Shown piece after piece: positions 12,600-49,700 of a stretch of 64,000 nucleotides of DNA; position 1 is the first letter of the stretch; each line of letters starts with the position of its first letter. The notes under the pieces were generated by a model. It was given only the letters and a program-made list of their open reading frames with translations. It was not told the origin of the DNA and did no database searches. A program made the position numbers and the translations under genes. The stretch is from Carposina sasakii (lineage: Eukaryota; Arthropoda; Insecta; Lepidoptera; Carposinidae). The DNA lies in the NCBI GenBank assembly GCA_014607495.2, contig CP053153.1:4774001-4838000 (forward strand), given 5' to 3'.

Positions 12600-14273
12600 A
12601 AATGACATTTTGGCTTACTTTTCTAAATCCTCATTATTTTGAGGTCAACCTTTTTCCTACAAAAAGGAGATACCTACATTATATCTACCACACCTTAATG
12701 GCACACTTGGGTATATTAATTAGGTAAATCAAATTATATGTTGGTGACCTTATCGCGGCAACACGCCAAACAGCGGCGTGGAAAGCGCTTGATGTGATTT
12801 TACATTTTTGTTTTTATTTTTTGGAACAATTTCTTCTATTATTTTCTACCTCTAATTCTAATGGAAGGATGGCGTGCAAAGTAGGTACCCATACCGTGAG
12901 AATACTCCTCCGTTGTTATCAATAAGAGTCCTTGTGGTAGTTGGAGATACAATTTTTCTACCAGTGAAAAGTAGGTACCTAGTTAAAAACGTTCTAACTA
13001 ATACCACTGTGCCTCTAATTCAATGTTAAAAGAAAAATATCACAAAGTTTAATCTCTTTCGATTTAAAGGAATTCCAACCAACCAAGCTTAGGTACCCCA
13101 TATTTGAAGGCCAAAAATAAATGTTCCATTGCACAGCAAAAACTCCAGTGCTGGCTGAAGGTCACGGCGAACATTCATATGGCCGTAGTCGTTGGTATAA
13201 TAGGCAAGTGCGAATAGTTGATGATTTGAGGTTATTCAACCGGGTGGGTGGCCCGAAATAGCGCGATGGCGGCTCAAGTCACGTCGATCCGTCGCCCGCG
13301 CCTGTTGTTACGGTCGGGCCGGTGCGGGACTTCCGGGTTGCACAGGAATTGGGACTCCCGCCACCCAAAACTCTGGCTGGAGATACTTCTAACTTAACTG
13401 GGTTCTCTTGATAATTAAAGTTTTTTATTATGCTCCAAGGAAATCCCAATTCAACGTGATTGCAGTAAGTGAAGTAGATCTTGCATGGGGTGTGCCGATT
13501 AGAATACCTAAGTAAGAAGGCGGTAGTATCTGTAATTACTTATTCCAATTGGCAAAGGTACCCCATGCATACAAAAGGCACACTCCCGGTAAACCATCGC
13601 TGATTTTATGGGTTAACATTCAAATGAATGCAAGTCTACTAACTAACTTTTGTATTAGATGAGTTCCCTTATGTAACGGAAGGTCCCATACGATACCGCG
13701 ACGGTAGAGGCACCCAGTGCCGTTCTAGGGCGCCTCTCTTCCCGCCCGACTCCATCCCCCCCATATAGATTAGATCCCTAATACATATATACATATAGAT
13801 AAATCCTAGGGAGATGCAGAGGCGCTGTGTCATGTGAATTGGCCCTAACTGCCCTTGTTAGCTTACCTTGTAAAACCCATGGTTAGCTTTTACCTAAACT
13901 GGGGTGAGAGATCCCCTGATAAGGGAAGGGTAGGTAAACAGTATGATTGTGAAAACGAAATGCTAGCCTACCTACCTTCTTAATTTCACAAACTGAAACC
14001 TCGAAAAGTCGAAACATTTAGTTTTCTGACTGTAACAGGTTTCTGAGACTGGGTATTTAATGATCCAGAGTAGGTATTCCTACCTGTCGGGATTGCAGCA
14101 GCATTTATGTTAGTTATACTTATTCATCCTCTATTCAAAAGTTTAAACTAAGGACTTGTAGGCAAACCACCTAAAAGGTGTTATAATTAACGTTTAAGCA
14201 GTATTGTTTCCATCATGAAAGCGAGAATCGGTCTGTAGCAGCGTCTTATTTCCTCACTGGAGATCCTTTTGAG

Positions 14274-14875
14274 CAAAGGATGATGGGCAAAAATGTATGA
14301 GAGAGTCCCCACCGACCAATAACGATCAGACGTATATCGTCTTTTGTGACTGTGAATTGTTTCTATTGGGGAGATTCTAAAATCGTCGTGAGAAAAAAGT
14401 TGTAGCTAAATTAAATCTTCAGAAAATAGAACATAATATCTTTTTTCCTTTTTCATTTCAGAGGCAAAAGTACTAAGTGATCTTAAAAATATATGATAAA
14501 AATAAAACGATAAAATAGTGATAAAAATAGTCCATTACATACATTTTTTTTTGTCAACATTTGCGAATACTACATACGCATTTTCCTCGTCATCGGGAAT
14601 ATTATTCTCCATGAAAGCACAACTGGAAAGTGTCTGATTTCCAAGATATTAAGAGTCAAACCAAAAAACAACATTCTGTATACATAAGTCTTTGAAAGAC
14701 ATTTTATGGTTTGTCCATTATCACATCATTTAGAAATATGGCATGACCAGCGTTTAAAGGCAGATATCTCGCATGTTAATAACTAAACTATTCAAGATAA
14801 TAACAAAACCTTTCGTACGTCTAGTCGTTATTGGTCGATAGGGACGTTCTGCCCATCCTCCTTTCATGGTAATCC
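14274..14875. repeat. Inverted repeat of about 60 bp bounding a 600-bp block
   Basis: AAAGGATGATGGGCA...CGACCAATAACGATCAGACG at 14274-14334 matches, inverted and diverged, 14814-14875. The right arm overlaps the end of the open frame at 14864-15082 (-). Possibly a transposon or two opposed gene fragments. Confidence 0.4.
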
Positions 14876-15227
14876 CCCAGTCTGCTTAATATCACGAGGT
14901 TCTTTTTCTATACCTACAGCTCTATATTTCTTCTTCATTTCGACACGAGAATCAAGTGACGCGATTTTTGGAATCGTAATAGAAGAAGAGCCTGTTAAAA
15001 TATGAGGAATAATCAAATATACATCGTTCTCTAAGCCACTACAACACCTCAAACTTTGAGCCCATAGTCCATACCCATTCATCTAGGTCTCCAGCGCCCA
15101 ACACCTCAAACTTTGAGCCCATAGGCCATACCCATTCATCTAGGTCTCCAGCGCCCACAAAGGAGCTTTGAGAAATACTGGTTTTATATAAATACGATAT
15201 GCTGCAGCAATAGCTGTTATATTTCAC
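14864..15227 (-). pseudogene. Decayed reading frame with internal 57-bp tandem duplication
   Basis: Two overlapping open frames read GAGDLDEWVWPMGSKFEVL twice and then, in another frame, SGLENDVYLIIPHILTGSSS and KKKYRAVGIEKEPRDIKQTG. The duplicated 57-bp unit is 15043-15099 and 15100-15156. A frameshift separates the two parts. No family recognised; a transposon-derived or processed pseudogene is likely. Confidence 0.25.
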
Positions 15228-15769
15228 ATAACCTAGCTGCCCGAGCTCTTTTCCTTCCGTAATAACAAATCACCATCCGAATTCTTATAATTCATCTTGT
15301 CTCTCAATCTTAAGGGTCGATTAAAAAATTTCAGGAATGCTATCTTAATTTTCCATCTACAAACATTGTCTCATTAATAAAATATACAGTCGGATATGTA
15401 AGCTCGCTTTCTGAAAACTTTGTTTGAAGTCGAATGATGCATAGAATTAGATCAATTTATTACATTGCTCTACCATAAGTTTTCTCTAGATTTCCCGGGC
15501 TGGGTTTTTTAGTAAAACGTACCAAGAACGGAGTACATACGTAATTACGAGTATAAGAATTCAAATATCTTTCGTTATTTTTTAAATCTACAAATCCGAT
15601 CGTGTTGGCTGAATTTTGGCATGACACCCGGCCACAAAATGTTGCACTAGACTTTTATTTGCGGTGATATTTTGATACATCACAGAAGTATCACATGCTA
15701 TACTACTAGAGAAGGAGAATAGCTAAGAGAAGTTAAATTATGGGATACACAATGAACTTATTTAAAAAA

Positions 15770-16041
15770 CTAGTGGACGCCCGCGACTCCATCCGCGTGG
15801 ATTACAGAAAAGTAGCCTATATGTTAAGGACCTGTCACAATATATTCCTGAAAACTGCATCGAAATCGGTTCAGCCGTTTCAGAGATTAGCGTGCACAAA
15901 TGCACAGACAAACAGACAAAAATTCCAAAAATCATTCTTTTGGGTACTATTGCGTTGATAAAGGTCTCCTCTATAATATTTTTTGTCATATATCTTCCAT
16001 GTACAGACAGCGATCCGTTACATTTATATTATACGTATAGA
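15770..16041 (-). mobile_element. Complete short Helitron, 272 bp
   Basis: Left CTAG with hairpin, right TACGTATAGA, flanked by A and T. Interior like 12307-12599. Confidence 0.75.
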
Positions 16042-16407
16042 TAGATAGATATAGATGCTTGCGCGATCTGAAAACTAAAATTCCATGAAGTAGCTACCTA
16101 GTACTGTTGAAATAAGTGGTTATCTAAGTATGGATATATAACAAAATTTTTGCTAAGAGTGAAGCTTTATTTGGAAAAAAATATAACATGTGATTGCTTC
16201 TACTTTTCACAAAAACGTGTTTGCTTTTTAATTTTTTCGACATTTCTTTATGTGCGGTTATCGGTGCCTCTCGGAGACATTGGCGGCAAGCCGGCGCGGT
16301 TTTCTTCTAAATAGTTCAGCGCCCTAATAATTTTATAGCCATGTTTTATCATCATTCTGGTTATAGTCGAGTAGACCCATAGATGTCTCGAATCGTGGTG
16401 TTGTGTG

Positions 16408-16630
16408 TGTATACATTCACACGGCTGTGTTTGGAAAAATGGGGTAGCACTAGCCAGAACTGCAGGATCGCGAATAAGATCCTACACCCACGTAAAAGAC
16501 CAGTAACAAGTTGCTTGCTAGGTTGTTCATCGCCTGACAGAACGCCCCCGAGTTCCTTAGGTAGCCGACTCTTACGATAAACACGGAAGGAGATGCGGCT
16601 GATGAAGCCCCGAAATTGCTGATTGATATC
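16408..16630 (+). repeat. Dispersed repeat family G (GGAAGGAGATGCGGCTGATG), copy 1
   Basis: Begins near CACACGGCTGTGTTTGG, passes GGGGTAGC..CCAGAACTGCAGGATCGCG and ends CACGGAAGGAGATGCGGCTG. Further copies at 22865-23040 and 28445-28765 (+), 25500-25735, 26825-26955 and 33100-33160 (-), and 36310-36430 (+). Class unknown; no terminal repeats recognised. Confidence 0.6.
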
Positions 16631-16639
16631 AATATCTAA

Positions 16640-19470
16640 ATCCAAACCCTTAACGAAAAGTAAAATAAACTCCCGTAAATGGGCTAAAGATCGAAATACA
16701 TGTAAGTGGGAATGCTTGTTAGATTGCCTTAAGTCGAGACGGCCGATATTGCGGGCCGTGTATATTTATAGTTCGGGCCGAGACGCCCGCCGGCCCCACA
16801 CTATCCCGCCTGTTAATTGGCTGCTTGCACCGGGTTTTTTTTCTGGATATGACCAGTCAATGCCATCGGTACAGCTTCCGCCAATCTCGACCGACAAACA
16901 TTGACACCTATGTTACTGGCCTAGTTAAATCGTGGTTACAAGGACACTGAAAAGGGAGCAAGTTTAACTAGGACGTTTTGACGCGAAGGCTCATTGAAAA
17001 TTAACAAGAGAACCGTTCAGGAAAGTTTAAAATTCCTGTCTTTTGTGTTACATCGGAGTGGTAATCGTTAGGAGATTAAAATATTTCTCCTAGAGATTGT
17101 CAAGGTGGACAGAAATACTTATCCAAAAATACGGTAAACGTGACGATGACTCAATGTCGAATTCTTTATGTTCTATGTGGGCCACATATAAACTAATAAA
17201 CAGTTCATCCGTCTAGTAAGGCACAATTTTTCCCACAACAGAGGATCATTGGTATAACAATATGCTAGGACGGCTAGAACATTACCAAAGAATCACGTGG
17301 GCGCCACAAGCCTACGTCACACCATTTCTTTGTTTCGTTGATATTACGTAGTACATATCTACGTTACCACTGAATAACTGATACCAAATAGTAACTGATA
17401 TAATCATTGGTCAATTTCAAGAATCGTTTTGAAAGATCACGATTTCAAGTACATATTTGAATGTCCTTTGTTGAGTATAGTAGGTTGTTAATCAAGTTGT
17501 AATGTGGTTATTTTTCACAATTTTTTTTAAGGGGACTGACTGAATACATTAATCATTGCCTAATTAAAATGGACACGCATTGCAGGGCGTGAACTGTTCT
17601 GTCAAACACTGGAAACAAGTGTGTTAACGCGCTTTAATATTACTAATTCAAATAGCCTCTATAAGCGTAACGACATCGCGACACCGTAATCTGTTCAACT
17701 ACAATAGAATTTTTAATTTTGCTCTTTTGTAAACAATGCACAAGGAATGGTTTATCAACCTTTGTAAACATTTGTCAATAAAGTTCACGCACACGGTTGG
17801 CTGTGTCCTATTCTGTTGGGTAAAAACAATCGCCTATAACTAGGTGATGTGTTAACTGAAAGTGATTATAATACAGGAAAACGTATATGTTGAGGTAGAC
17901 GTGTGGAGCAATTTGCATTCTAAGCATATGCATAGAGCATTATGTGCTTGTTGAGGATGCTAATGAAATTGTCCACGTCGACTCTCCTTTCTCAACAATG
18001 CATTGACGTAACGTGTCACCTTATTTAAGTAGGTTTTGGCGTAAAGTAATATCAGCTTGAATATAAGTCTTATAAAAGACCTTTGGTGCGTGCGTTGGCA
18101 GTTTGTGGGTTATTTGTCAATGTCGCTCGACTTTCCTGGCTATGCTTAAATACTTGGGGGTTGGATGGCATATTTCAAGACCCTCCCACGCTAATGATAG
18201 CGGATCAAAGCCGACCCCAATCTTTATTGAACCAAGCGCCGACGAGGCGGTTTCACGACTGACGCCAAATTGATGCTAAGTTACACATTTTCGTTGATTT
18301 TAATAGAATTTTCTTAATGGCTACTTAGGATCAAACACGTTATTGAACGTAATCATAAAAATCGTGGAAGCGTTGCAGGAGTCCGTGTTAAAAATTACTA
18401 AATAGGAATGAAATAATGGACCTGGCTGTACCTATATTATGTAGTACCTTTAAAGTTCTAGCTCAGTACTAGTTTGCGTGTAATTTTTTTATAACTAAAT
18501 TGACTTTTATATATTTTTCTTGCGTCATGGATAAGGTGCAAGATAAATGAAATAATGAAAAAAAAGTTATTCCACATATACTTACTTACACTTATGCATT
18601 GTGCATTAATGTGCATGTGCGATGAGCGTGTATAATTAAACCTGCAAACAATAACTAAATTGATCTAGAATATAAGACGAGAGTCGATTAAATTATGGTC
18701 TTGTTCGTATTCCAAGAAATGCGACTGTATTCGTCGTTATAAGGAAAAGATATAATGTCAAAGTGACACATATTATACATATGTACACACTCGTACGTAC
18801 GAGTACATTTACATATGTGACAGATTACGTGTCCGTGTATTTTTGCACTGTGCAGTATGGGATGACAGAATTGTTCGCAAAAGAATATCTATTGCTGCAT
18901 ATGAAAATCTGTGTCATTCGATGCATTGGATGCATCAGACGAAGCATCTAGGATTATTAGCAGTCGTACTATGATTTGATTTATTTTCCTCATAGTTACA
19001 TTTGTATCTTCATTCTTTTAATTATCCTTTGGTCCCTATAGAATTTACTATCGAAAGTGTCGTTTGCAAACTCTGAGAGTTACACTTTCTCGATTGGTCC
19101 AGTGGAAAGCTGCGCCGGCGCTGTACGTGCGTGGAATGATCATACGCACGTTCCGGTCTGCGGCGCCTGCTTTGTCGCACACCCCTGTTGCAATAGCCCA
19201 TTAGCATTCCCTGTGCCAGCGTGCATAAATCATACAATCCCACTTGGCGGGCAAATGGAACTGTATGCCAGATTATAAACAACCGTGGCGGATAGGCGAT
19301 GACACGCGCTTACACTAACGACTTGGTGTAATTGGCTGTTGTGTACTTCCGACATGACTGTGCGGTGTTTCCCCAAATTTACAGCTCACATGTGCTTAGG
19401 TACCTACGGTTTTTTTGGATTCAGGTTTGGGTACAAGTGTCTTGACTGAAATATTCACTATATTTATTTA
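16640..19470. other. Repeat-poor non-coding block upstream of NUAK
   Basis: About 2.8 kb without recognisable mobile elements, unlike its surroundings. It contains GC-rich islands (16730-16800 and 19100-19220), CACGTG near 17296 and a 16-bp perfect palindrome ACTCGTACGTACGAGT near 18788. No gene is seen; open frames are short. Confidence 0.35.
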
Positions 19471-19713
19471 GGCCTTTGTTCATCAACGTTCGATTAATGT
19501 AATTGCTCGGTTAGCAGATTTTAAAGGTGTTTTATGACAACTAATGTATAAGATTATTACCATTAAACACATGTAAAATTATTAACAAATAATAAATATT
19601 TATTAACATTAACAACATTATTCATATGAAAAAGCGTCAATAAACACCCTTTCAAAAACGTTAATTTTTAACTTTCAACATTTTGCTTAATCGAACGTTG
19701 ATGAACATGGGCC
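19471..19713. mobile_element. PIF/Harbinger-like MITE, 243 bp
   Basis: Inverted ends of about 28 bp: GGCCTTTGTTCATCAACGTT and AACGTTGATGAACATGGGCC, flanked by TTA on both sides, the 3-bp TWA duplication typical of Harbinger elements. Confidence 0.65.
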
Positions 19714-19839
19714 TTAAACAGTTTCAATTTGAAACTATCACTTACTAGTTACAACACCATTTTGATTGTATACAATACACATAAGACTATTCAACGAAAA
19801 TATGTACAACCATGTTTTTGATTGAAAATAACATCCTAT

Positions 19840-20109
19840 GGGTCGGTTCATATCTGACGGAAAATCCGTCGCGTATTTGTCGGTCGCGTTACGTCAGAAC
19901 AGGCAAATATATGACAAAATATATACAATGTATAATCATTATTCTACTTTTTAATACATGTGATGTTGGTGTGCCTAATCTTAATAAATAAATAAATAAA
20001 TAAATAAATAAAACATTCAACCTTTCACACTCAACCGATGATGCGTTAGTGCGTTTGCCTGTACCTGGAGATACGCTCGACGCATCTTCCGTCAGATATG
20101 AACCGACCC
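19840..20109. mobile_element. Harbinger-like MITE carrying a TAAA-tailed insert
   Basis: Inverted ends GGGTCGGTTCATATCTGACG and its reverse; 3-bp TAT flanks. The second copy (38035-38210, opposite orientation) lacks about 90 bp here that ends in (TAAA)n and looks like a small SINE-type insertion. It ends 100 bp before the NUAK start exon. Confidence 0.7.
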
Positions 20110-20213
20110 TATAGTATTCTTGGACGTCAACCAAACAGACATTCTTTACGTCTGCGCCGAGTTGTATATGTATTGCCGATGGTTTGAACTTGTGTTTGTT
20201 TGTTTCAGTCACA

Positions 20214-44766
<24,553 letters not shown>

Positions 44767-45454
44767 AAGGAACTATTAACGGACGAATCTACGGAGGAAA
44801 TGCATGTTTTGTGATTTAAGCATTTGTTGGCTATTATTCACTTAAAATAAATTAACAATTACCAAAACTAGTTTTCTAGTAAATTTACAGAATCTCTCGC
44901 GATATATTATCTCAAATTATACAAAACTAATATTTTTCAGACTGTAAGAAATCTAATTCTTGCCAATTATGTAGTTTATGTAAGCAACTCATCGAAATTG
45001 AATCTCATCATTGACAGATGCTTATCGAAAGACTGTCTTTAGTGGCAAATCATAGATAAATAACTATTGTATGAATCTCTTTACGAAATTTGCACAAAAA
45101 TGATTAAATATAAGTATTTTATATTTTATCGTCAGCCATTTGTTTCATAGTATTGAAAAATTAAATTTCATGTTTTATGAGGGGAATCGATGTGCTATTT
45201 TGTTATTCTTGATTATATTATAGCTTTGTTTACTTATTAAATATAAACAAATCTATACGTCTGTTTTAGAAAAACGAAGTTTTGCCATACAGTTACCTCT
45301 TTGACTTTCTTTGTTACAATTAAATTTGTACATTAAATTCTTATGTGCCTTTGAAAGTAAACAACTGGATTTGATAGCCCATTTTACTATATGTATGACT
45401 TGACACAATTTTTGTGTGTTTGCACAAAGTTTTACTATGTATGTTTATTATATA

Positions 45455-45723
45455 AGGTCTGTCCAAAATTAGTGATTATCTTTTGACACGAAACTAGGTA
45501 GGTAAAAATAAACAACTTTCACTATGGGACCATCTCCGAAATATTGAAAAAAAATCAGCTGTTCCATACATTTCATACAATCTCGAATAATTACTGCACT
45601 GAAATGTATGGAACAGCAAATTTTTTTTTTTCAATATTTCGGAGTTGGTCCCATAGTGAAAGTTGTTTCTTTTTACCTACCTAGTTTCGTGTCAAAAGAT
45701 AATCACTAATTTTGGATAGACCT
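45455..45723. mobile_element. Long foldback MITE in the NUAK 3' UTR region
   Basis: Near-perfect inverted repeat. Both ends read AGGTCT(G/A)TCCAAAATTA inward and the arms pair for about 125 nt each around a short loop near 45585. TATA flanks both ends (451-454 and 724-727), consistent with a TA or TATA target duplication. No coding capacity. If the NUAK transcript extends to 46.4 kb, it would carry this hairpin. Confidence 0.8.
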
Positions 45724-46439
45724 TATATTTTCATAGCTCTTGTCGAGCTTCTTATGCGACCCTAAGTCAATTAAGTTAAAATGTTTATTATAATTTTATG
45801 GTATTGAAAGCTAAGTCACATTGTAACAGTTATCGAATAGAATGGTGCTTAGATGATTTCATTAGGAATAACTTATATTATTGTTGATAGAATGACATAC
45901 ACCAAATGTGTAATATTATATTTAGCAATAGATTTGAGTTTTCGTTTTTCACTAGTTGCATACTGTTAAACTTCGTTTGTGGAATTACTATAATATCATA
46001 ATAATAGTTTTGTTTTAATATTAAATGGACATTACAGTTTTGTTGCCATTTAGCATATGATATACGTTTGACATTTATAGCATAGACCAACATTGTAATT
46101 TGTATTTACATTGCAGTATTTTGTAAACTTGTTTTAGAAACAGAAATGTTGGTTGTTGCTAAGTTTAGTGTGAATGGAATTTGTGCTTTAATGTATCGAT
46201 TAATTTTTAAGCAATAATTTATTAATTTAAAATCATTTCGTCATCTTTATCCTATTTATTAATTTTATTAGATTTGACATTATTTATTTGTGTGTGGTGA
46301 TTTTTAATATTTATCTTTCTAGTCATAGTAATGGTATGTATTGTTGTCGGGACTGTGATTGCTGATTAATATTAAAAATGTCTTGTCACACACGTTTTGT
46401 ATTGAATGTGAATAAACAATATAGTTGAAAATATTAATC

Positions 46440-46739
46440 ATTTGTTTTATTAGTTATCAAATGGTATTTTCTATTTTCAAAGTAACTGTACAAATTCTCA
46501 ATTGGTGTATTGTTCCATGTTAGACAATGCGGGAATTTCATATAATGCACTTACAATAATAAGGTAGTCATATATTTTTTCATATCTGCTTTATTCTCAG
46601 TGAAATTATAAAATGTTACCCTGTATATAGTGTAGTGAGCCATAGCATATACGTAAAGAAATATAATCAAAACGCCATATCAAAAATACAGTCTGTTTAT
46701 TAACATTAAATGCGCATTTCATAACAATAGAAAATATCA
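46440..46739 (-). terminator. DPP3: DPP3 3' UTR and polyadenylation signals
   Basis: Reading the - strand, AATAAA occurs at 46701-46696, only 39 nt after the TAG, and again at 46451-46446. The NUAK signal (46411-46416, +) lies just beyond, so the two genes are convergent with 3' ends separated by at most a few hundred bases, or slightly overlapping if the distal DPP3 signal is used. Confidence 0.55.
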
Positions 46740-49700
46740 CTACGCGACAACTGACGAGACAATGGGCTCCAAATCAGTGAAATAATGCGCGTCCTTTTCG
46801 GCCAATTGTTCTAGTATATCGTCGACGTCTGTGTTGGGGAAGCGTTCCACCCAGGACGTGATCATACCCTCGGCGGTCGCTGGATACCGCTTTAGTTCCA
46901 CTCCGACACCTGCAGAACAGGAGTTATTACATGATACTAGGATAGTTACATGACTAGATGGGCTATGTATATGTTCTAGGCATAGATTACCTCCTAAAGA
47001 TACCTCATACAGGATAAAATACGCGCGCCACTCATACTGTATCTGGGTTGTATATAATTCCGCGCTCGGAAAGCTAGCCCCAGTCAGTTACCAAGTTAAT
47101 GACCCGTGCGCACGTGCGTGTAAATTGCATTGTTTTTATTTAAAAACTTATTACTTTTCATTAAATAACCGTGTCATCATGGGTTCTTGTTCCGTGAAAT
47201 GGTGTGGAAAGAACGCTAAGACGTCAAGTTACAAAAAAGATGGCATAACATTTCACCGGTAAGTAAATTAAATTTTCTTGTTTATGTTTTTTTCAATGGA
47301 CGCGGAGATCAGTTTATACTGGTCAATAATCGCACTACAATATGTCGTCTCTTTCCCTCAACACATTAATCACTATTGTTGTCACTGTCTTACATATGTC
47401 AACGTCACTGTCAACAGTAATAGTACGTCGTGAGCTAGTGAAGTGAATGTATAACGTAATCGACTTTGTATCGATAACAATAGAATAAAATATTTTATTT
47501 TATAGTAATTTTGTAGTTTCGATGACAAAGCAGTTATAAGACCTTGACCTGATGCCGCAGCCAGGATAGTCTGTAGACTATATGGATTACTTTTAAAATC
47601 GATATTTGACAGGCCTGCGGTTTCCGAACCCAGATTCCGTGTCCAAATCAATAAAAGTGGCCGCCATTTTGAACTTTTTTAAGGCCAGATTGCTCTCAAA
47701 ATCGATATTTGACAGTGTCTGCGGTTTCCAAACCCAGATCTCGTGTCCAATCAATAAAAGTGGCCGCCATTTTGAACTTTTTAGTTAAAGGCCGGATTGC
47801 TCTCAAAATCGATATTTGACAGTGTCTGCGGTTTCCAAACCCAGATCCCGTGTCCGAATCAATAAAAGTGACCGCCATTTTGAACTTTTTAGTTTTGGCC
47901 CGGGTTGCTTTCAAAATCGATATTTGACGGTGCCTGTGGTCGCCAAGTACATATCCGATGGCAAAAGTATCAAGATTTTGATGAGTATGTTAATAAAGAA
48001 TAAAAGAATTAATATTGATTGTGTTATTATTATATTTTTAAACTCAGGATTTGCTTTCATTTAACATCCTACTTTTTTGACTGTAAATTCCGTAATATAC
48101 ATTTGTATATACGTATATATATTTTTACTAGAAAATGTAGTCTGTCACCCGGATCATAGTAAAAAATCGATTAACACCTCATTTACAAAAAAATAATTTA
48201 TTAGTTTAGCCGCTGTAGAACACACCTATAAATTTAGATACATACATAGTCTGCTAAAATTATTATACCTTTTTGGTCTTGCCGCAGCTGGGTAAAAATA
48301 ATAGCAAACATTGTGTACTGTAAAACGGGGCGAATTGGTATAATATCAAATTTCGTACTGAAATTTATTGAAGTTTGTAGTTGTTTTCTTACATAATGTT
48401 ATTGGAATAAAATTCTGTCAACTCAAGCAAACATGAATTTAATCGCAGAGACCTTCTAAATTAATCTGAATTGTACAGAAGTGTGAATATGTATGTATGT
48501 AAAATAAAATGATATCGATAAAATAAAAATCGCTTAAAGTGCATAAATATCGATACTTAGATAGTTTCGTTCTACTTTGTCGCATCACTATTTCCCTCGC
48601 CATTTTCAATGCGACCTTGAAATAGCCAATCACAGTGCAGTGTTACGTCCCGTACTTCTTTGCATTCCGCCAGATTCAGTGAACTAGAGTTCATACTAAA
48701 ATCTTTGGAAACGGTATCTTTAGGAGGTAATCTATGGTTCTAGGTCAACACGGTCTGAACTGAAACCAGCCTAATGTGACGACGTCACTTTCGCGGGTCT
48801 GTAGACGTCGGATGAATGGACAGATGGATCGGTTACATACAAAGATGCGAACCTCAAATACCTGTCACATGACCTAAATTACCTAAACACCTTTACGTAT
48901 ACATTCGCATTAGGAGGAAGCGTAGAATTTTACAAGGTGTTCGTTATAACAACGTTCATAGAAAATAGAGTAGCCATTCAGGCGATAAGCTAGCAACTGA
49001 TGAATTAGTAAAGCATCTAAAAAATTAAGCCATTAAAAAACACTTCTCAACTTGTCGTAATGGGAAAGAGGGTAGACTAGAGAAAAACCAGGCTAACCTT
49101 TAGGCACGGTATTTGCCTGCACAAATATATTCCTCGGTTGTCGATGCAGTAGCACGATGTCTCGCCACGCAGTCCACGCCCCCTCGAGTCGGCTGTAAGT
49201 GTCGAACAGTCGCTCCCCGGCCGCCGCGTCGCCCGTCGCCTTTATCGTCTGTAGTTTTACTAGGAAATCGCCTGCGGGGAAAATGACTACTGCTTTCACA
49301 TTGAAATAATCAGTAAATATTGAAAAAACCTGACAGCGTAAAAATGTTAGAGTACTAATGTAGCACTCTCACGATTTAACACGAATTTCATAATAGCTAT
49401 CAAATTCAACTCAAGCAAAGGTGTCTAGGCTCTAGCTCAAGAGCGCTAAAGAGATATAAATCCCTCCTTCTGTAATTTATATGTAGGTATGCTTCCAATG
49501 GGAATTAAATGTAGTGTACCCATAAAATGCCCACTGTGAAGATATCACGTAAGCTATGTGACGTAACTTAGGTAAATATTTTAAAGCAGTCGCTCTTCAG
49601 GGGTTCCCAAACTTATTTTGTCTACTGCCCACTTAGAGAATAAATGATTTTTTAGCGCCCCCATTTTTTCACCTACTTAAACTACTATAACTCCCAAGCC

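Larger units (their letters stand above)
46981..48736 (+). mobile_element. P-superfamily-like DNA transposon relic, copy A (in DPP3 last intron)
   Basis: Both ends carry a perfect 24-bp terminal inverted repeat (46981-47004 and 48713-48736), beginning CATAGATTACCTCCTAAAGA. An 8-bp direct repeat GTTCTAGG flanks the element on both sides (46973-46980 and 48737-48744). Termini of the form CA...TG, 8-bp duplications and a THAP-type first exon at 47179 are all features of P elements. The only coding exon seen is the first; the remainder, including a 105-bp tandem array, has no transposase reading frame, so this is an internally deleted copy. It fills most of the DPP3 intron 46910-49097 and starts 71 bp from exon 14. 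Confidence 0.75.

Noticed and set aside
19057..19282. Open frames in the GC-rich patch upstream of NUAK
   Set aside because: No homology, no splice partners and comparable frames on both strands.
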